Positions 62,253-64,000 of a stretch of 64,000 nucleotides of DNA are shown here, one piece after another. The position numbers were made by a program, and so were the translations under genes. This stretch comes from Theionarchaea archaeon (lineage in GTDB: Archaea; Methanobacteriota_B; Thermococci; Methanofastidiosales; SZ-28-30): NCBI GenBank assembly GCA_018992685.1, contig JACVGT010000021.1:1-64000 (forward strand), given 5' to 3'. The notes under the pieces are model-generated. The model was not told where the DNA came from, searched no databases, and worked only from the letters and a program-made list of their open reading frames with translations. Position 1 is the first letter of the stretch, and the number at the start of each line of letters is the position of its first letter.

Positions 62253-63365
62253 ATGACATACAAGATCGCTGTTCTGCCAGGTGACGGCATTGGCAATGAT
62301 GTTATGGATGCTGCCAAAATCGTGCTCGACAAGATCAATCTGGATGCAGAATACCTCCATGGCGACGTTGGATGGGAATTCTGGTGTAAGGAGGGTAATC
62401 CTCTCCCGGAACGTACTATTACTCTTTTGAAAGAAAGCGATTGCTGCCTGTTCGGAGCAATCACCTCAAAACCAAAAGAAGAAGCAGCTAAGGAGCTCGC
62501 TCCTCACCTGCGTGACACAGGCCTGTCCTACTACTCTCCCATTGTGGCCATGAGACAGCTGTTCGGTCTGTACGTAAACATGAGGCCCTGCAAGTCCTAT
62601 CAGGGAAACCCTCTCAATTATCGAGATGACATTGACATTGTGGTATTCAGGGAGAACACGGAAGGACTGTACGCAGGCGTTGAATTTCACCCCGTCCCTG
62701 ACCAGGTGAGGACCGCATTGTCCGTGCATGCCAAGATGGCAGCCTTCAAAGATGTGGCTAATGAAGATATGGCAATTTCCTGCAGGATCTTCACTCGAAA
62801 AGGCTGTCAAAGAATTGTGAGAGCTGCTTTCGAATACGCAAAGAAGTTCAACAGGAAGACCGTGACAGTCATTGAGAAACCCAATGTTATCAGGGAAACC
62901 AGCGGACTCATGATCCGAGAAGCCAGGAATATTGCCCGGGAATACCCTGATATCGAGATGTGGGAGACAAATGTCGATGCCATGGCCATGTGGTTGATAA
63001 AGAATCCCCAGGACTACTCTGTTCTGGTCACTTCGAATTTGTTCGGAGATATCATCTCTGACTTGTGCGCTCAGTTAGTGGGAGGCCTCGGATTCGCCTC
63101 TGCGGCTAATATGTCAGAATCTTTTGCTGTCTTTGAGCCCACACATGGATCAGCTCCAAAGTACGCGGGGCAGCACAAGGTCAATCCCACGGCGATGTTA
63201 CTAGCTGTGAAATTAATGCTGGACTGGTTGGGAGAAAAGGAGGATGCTCGAGCTCTGGAGCAGGCCATAGCCACTGTTGTTAAAGAAGGGAGGTTCAGGA
63301 CATACGACATGGGGGGAACAAGTTCAACCCTCGAAGTGGCCCAGGAAGTAGCAAATAAGCTGTAA
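62253..63365 (+). CDS. Isocitrate/isopropylmalate dehydrogenase family protein
   Basis: The 370-residue NAD(P)-dependent decarboxylating dehydrogenase begins MTYKIAVLPGDGIGNDVMDA. It has VNMRPCKSYQGNPL, the catalytic VVFRENTEGLYAGVEF, the VIEKPNVIRETSGL and VTSNLFGDIISDLCAQLVGG metal-binding loop, and the adenine-binding EPTHGSAPKYAG. It belongs to the family of IPM dehydrogenase, isocitrate and homoisocitrate dehydrogenases; length and motif do not settle which. AGAATTTAAAAC about 27 bases upstream makes ATG 62253 a leaderless start. It is alone, without leu genes, so isocitrate is somewhat favoured. Confidence 0.88.
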   Translation: MTYKIAVLPGDGIGNDVMDAAKIVLDKINLDAEYLHGDVGWEFWCKEGNPLPERTITLLKESDCCLFGAITSKPKEEAAKELAPHLRDTGLSYYSPIVAMRQLFGLYVNMRPCKSYQGNPLNYRDDIDIVVFRENTEGLYAGVEFHPVPDQVRTALSVHAKMAAFKDVANEDMAISCRIFTRKGCQRIVRAAFEYAKKFNRKTVTVIEKPNVIRETSGLMIREARNIAREYPDIEMWETNVDAMAMWLIKNPQDYSVLVTSNLFGDIISDLCAQLVGGLGFASAANMSESFAVFEPTHGSAPKYAGQHKVNPTAMLLAVKLMLDWLGEKEDARALEQAIATVVKEGRFRTYDMGGTSSTLEVAQEVANKL

Positions 63366-63449
63366 CCTGCAGTCAGTACATATGAGTGTGTCCAGAAGAA
63401 ATCTGGGAACAGAAGAGTTATATATACTAACCAAGAGGACTAGCAGGTG

Positions 63450-64000
63450 ATGAACATGTGGATACTTGCACCGATAACTTCGGTGATTGCACTGGTGTTC
63501 GCCAGTGTCATCGCGTATAGACTCATGAAGTTAGATCCTGGTACTGAGAAAATGAAAGAGATCTCAGAAGCAGTCCACCACGGAGCTATGACCTTCCTCA
63601 ATAAGGAATACAAATTCCTGGTCATATTTGCCGCGGTGGTCACTGTTGCTATCGCTCTGACTATTAATAGGGAAACCGCAGTCTGCTTTGCTGTGGGAGC
63701 CCTATTCTCTTCACTTTCTGGCAATATAGGTATGCGGATTGCCACTGCTGCCAATGCCAGAACTGCCCAGGCTGCCAAGAGCAGCATCACTGCTGGACTC
63801 CGAGCGGCGTTCAACTCTGGGACAGTCATGGGGATGTGTGTAGTGGGGTTGGGACTCCTGGGAGTGAGCATATTCTACTACATCTACGGGAATCCAGACA
63901 TCATCTACGGGTTTGGATTTGGAGCATCTTCCATTGCGTTGTTTGCCAGAGTAGGAGGCGGCATCTACACGAAAGCAGCTGACGTGGGTGCTGACCTTGT
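63450..64000 (+). CDS. hppA: Membrane-bound proton/sodium pyrophosphatase (3' end beyond window)
   Basis: The visible 183 residues show the start of an ion-pumping pyrophosphatase, which couples pyrophosphate hydrolysis to H+ or Na+ transport. Seen are a first membrane helix, the conserved MKEISEAVHHGAMTFLNKEY, the second to fourth helices (ALFSSLSGNIGMRIATAANA), and FGASSIALFARVGGGIYTKA with ADVGADLV, the substrate-site segment. ATG 63450 is about 27 bases after TTATATATAC; ATG 63456 two codons later sits better behind the AGGTG site. The gene is cut by the window end, so the potassium-dependence residues cannot be checked. Confidence 0.95.
   Translation, partial: MNMWILAPITSVIALVFASVIAYRLMKLDPGTEKMKEISEAVHHGAMTFLNKEYKFLVIFAAVVTVAIALTINRETAVCFAVGALFSSLSGNIGMRIATAANARTAQAAKSSITAGLRAAFNSGTVMGMCVVGLGLLGVSIFYYIYGNPDIIYGFGFGASSIALFARVGGGIYTKAADVGADL

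Noticed and set aside
63440..63871. 143-codon minus frame at the right end
   Set aside because: It is antisense to the pyrophosphatase gene, which has clear motifs on the plus strand.

Overview
The window is archaeal DNA, most like a heterotrophic euryarchaeote from a poorly sampled lineage; I cannot name the lineage. Supporting genes are archaeal Pth2, euryarchaeal RPA next to RadA, family-B DNA polymerase, TtuA, a DUF356-like protein and an archaeal RNase P RNA. Many start codons lie 25-30 bases downstream of a TATA box with no Shine-Dalgarno sequence (leaderless transcripts). Others have a strong GGAGGTGA site. TAG is a common stop codon here.

Layout. 0-0.14 kb: the end of an IS481-like element. 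0.2-6 kb: pth2, a DUF1844 protein, tRNA-Val, a stand-alone Lrp-type RAM domain, a VOC protein, an MFS transporter, a possible structured RNA, a single OB-fold protein and a minD / small membrane protein / roadblock operon. 6.5-10.2 kb: a broken DUF389 gene, then a run of helical and membrane-tethered proteins, three of which share a roughly 35-residue motif. 10-20 kb: ADP-forming acyl-CoA synthetase, an S-layer-like protein, rnpB, RPA-radA, purA and scpA with a DUF356-like gene. 19-22.7 kb: site-2 protease / TtuB / TtuA and a glycosyltransferase pair. 22.8-26 kb: an A+T-rich accessory patch with two tiny peptides, a tandem Lrp-like regulator and a radC remnant. 26-31 kb: a PadR-controlled ABC transporter operon with an apparent operator. 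31-40.6 kb: S9 peptidase, FAH hydrolase, methyltransferase, Dph6, glutamine amidotransferase, an M48 protease fused to toroid repeats, and a phosphate transporter facing PhoU.

40.8-45.6 kb holds a compact, A+T-rich four-gene operon: an unknown protein, a SocA-like winged-helix protein, an HD-domain protein and a phosphoribosyltransferase-like protein with a zinc ribbon. It is the best candidate for an undescribed system, plausibly nucleotide-based defence or stress signalling; that function is inference. It is followed by a decayed stretch and tRNA-Thr.

47-64 kb: TrpB2, a membrane-anchored winged-helix regulator, an ICMT-like methyltransferase, acetoacetyl-CoA synthetase, DNA polymerase B, then 3-methylglutaconyl-CoA hydratase with the three methylcrotonyl-CoA carboxylase subunits. 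These fit leucine degradation to acetyl-CoA and acetoacetate. A secreted subtilisin, an isocitrate/isopropylmalate dehydrogenase and the start of a membrane pyrophosphatase close the window. Secreted peptidases, ADP-forming acyl-CoA synthetase and leucine catabolism together suggest a peptide-fermenting organism.
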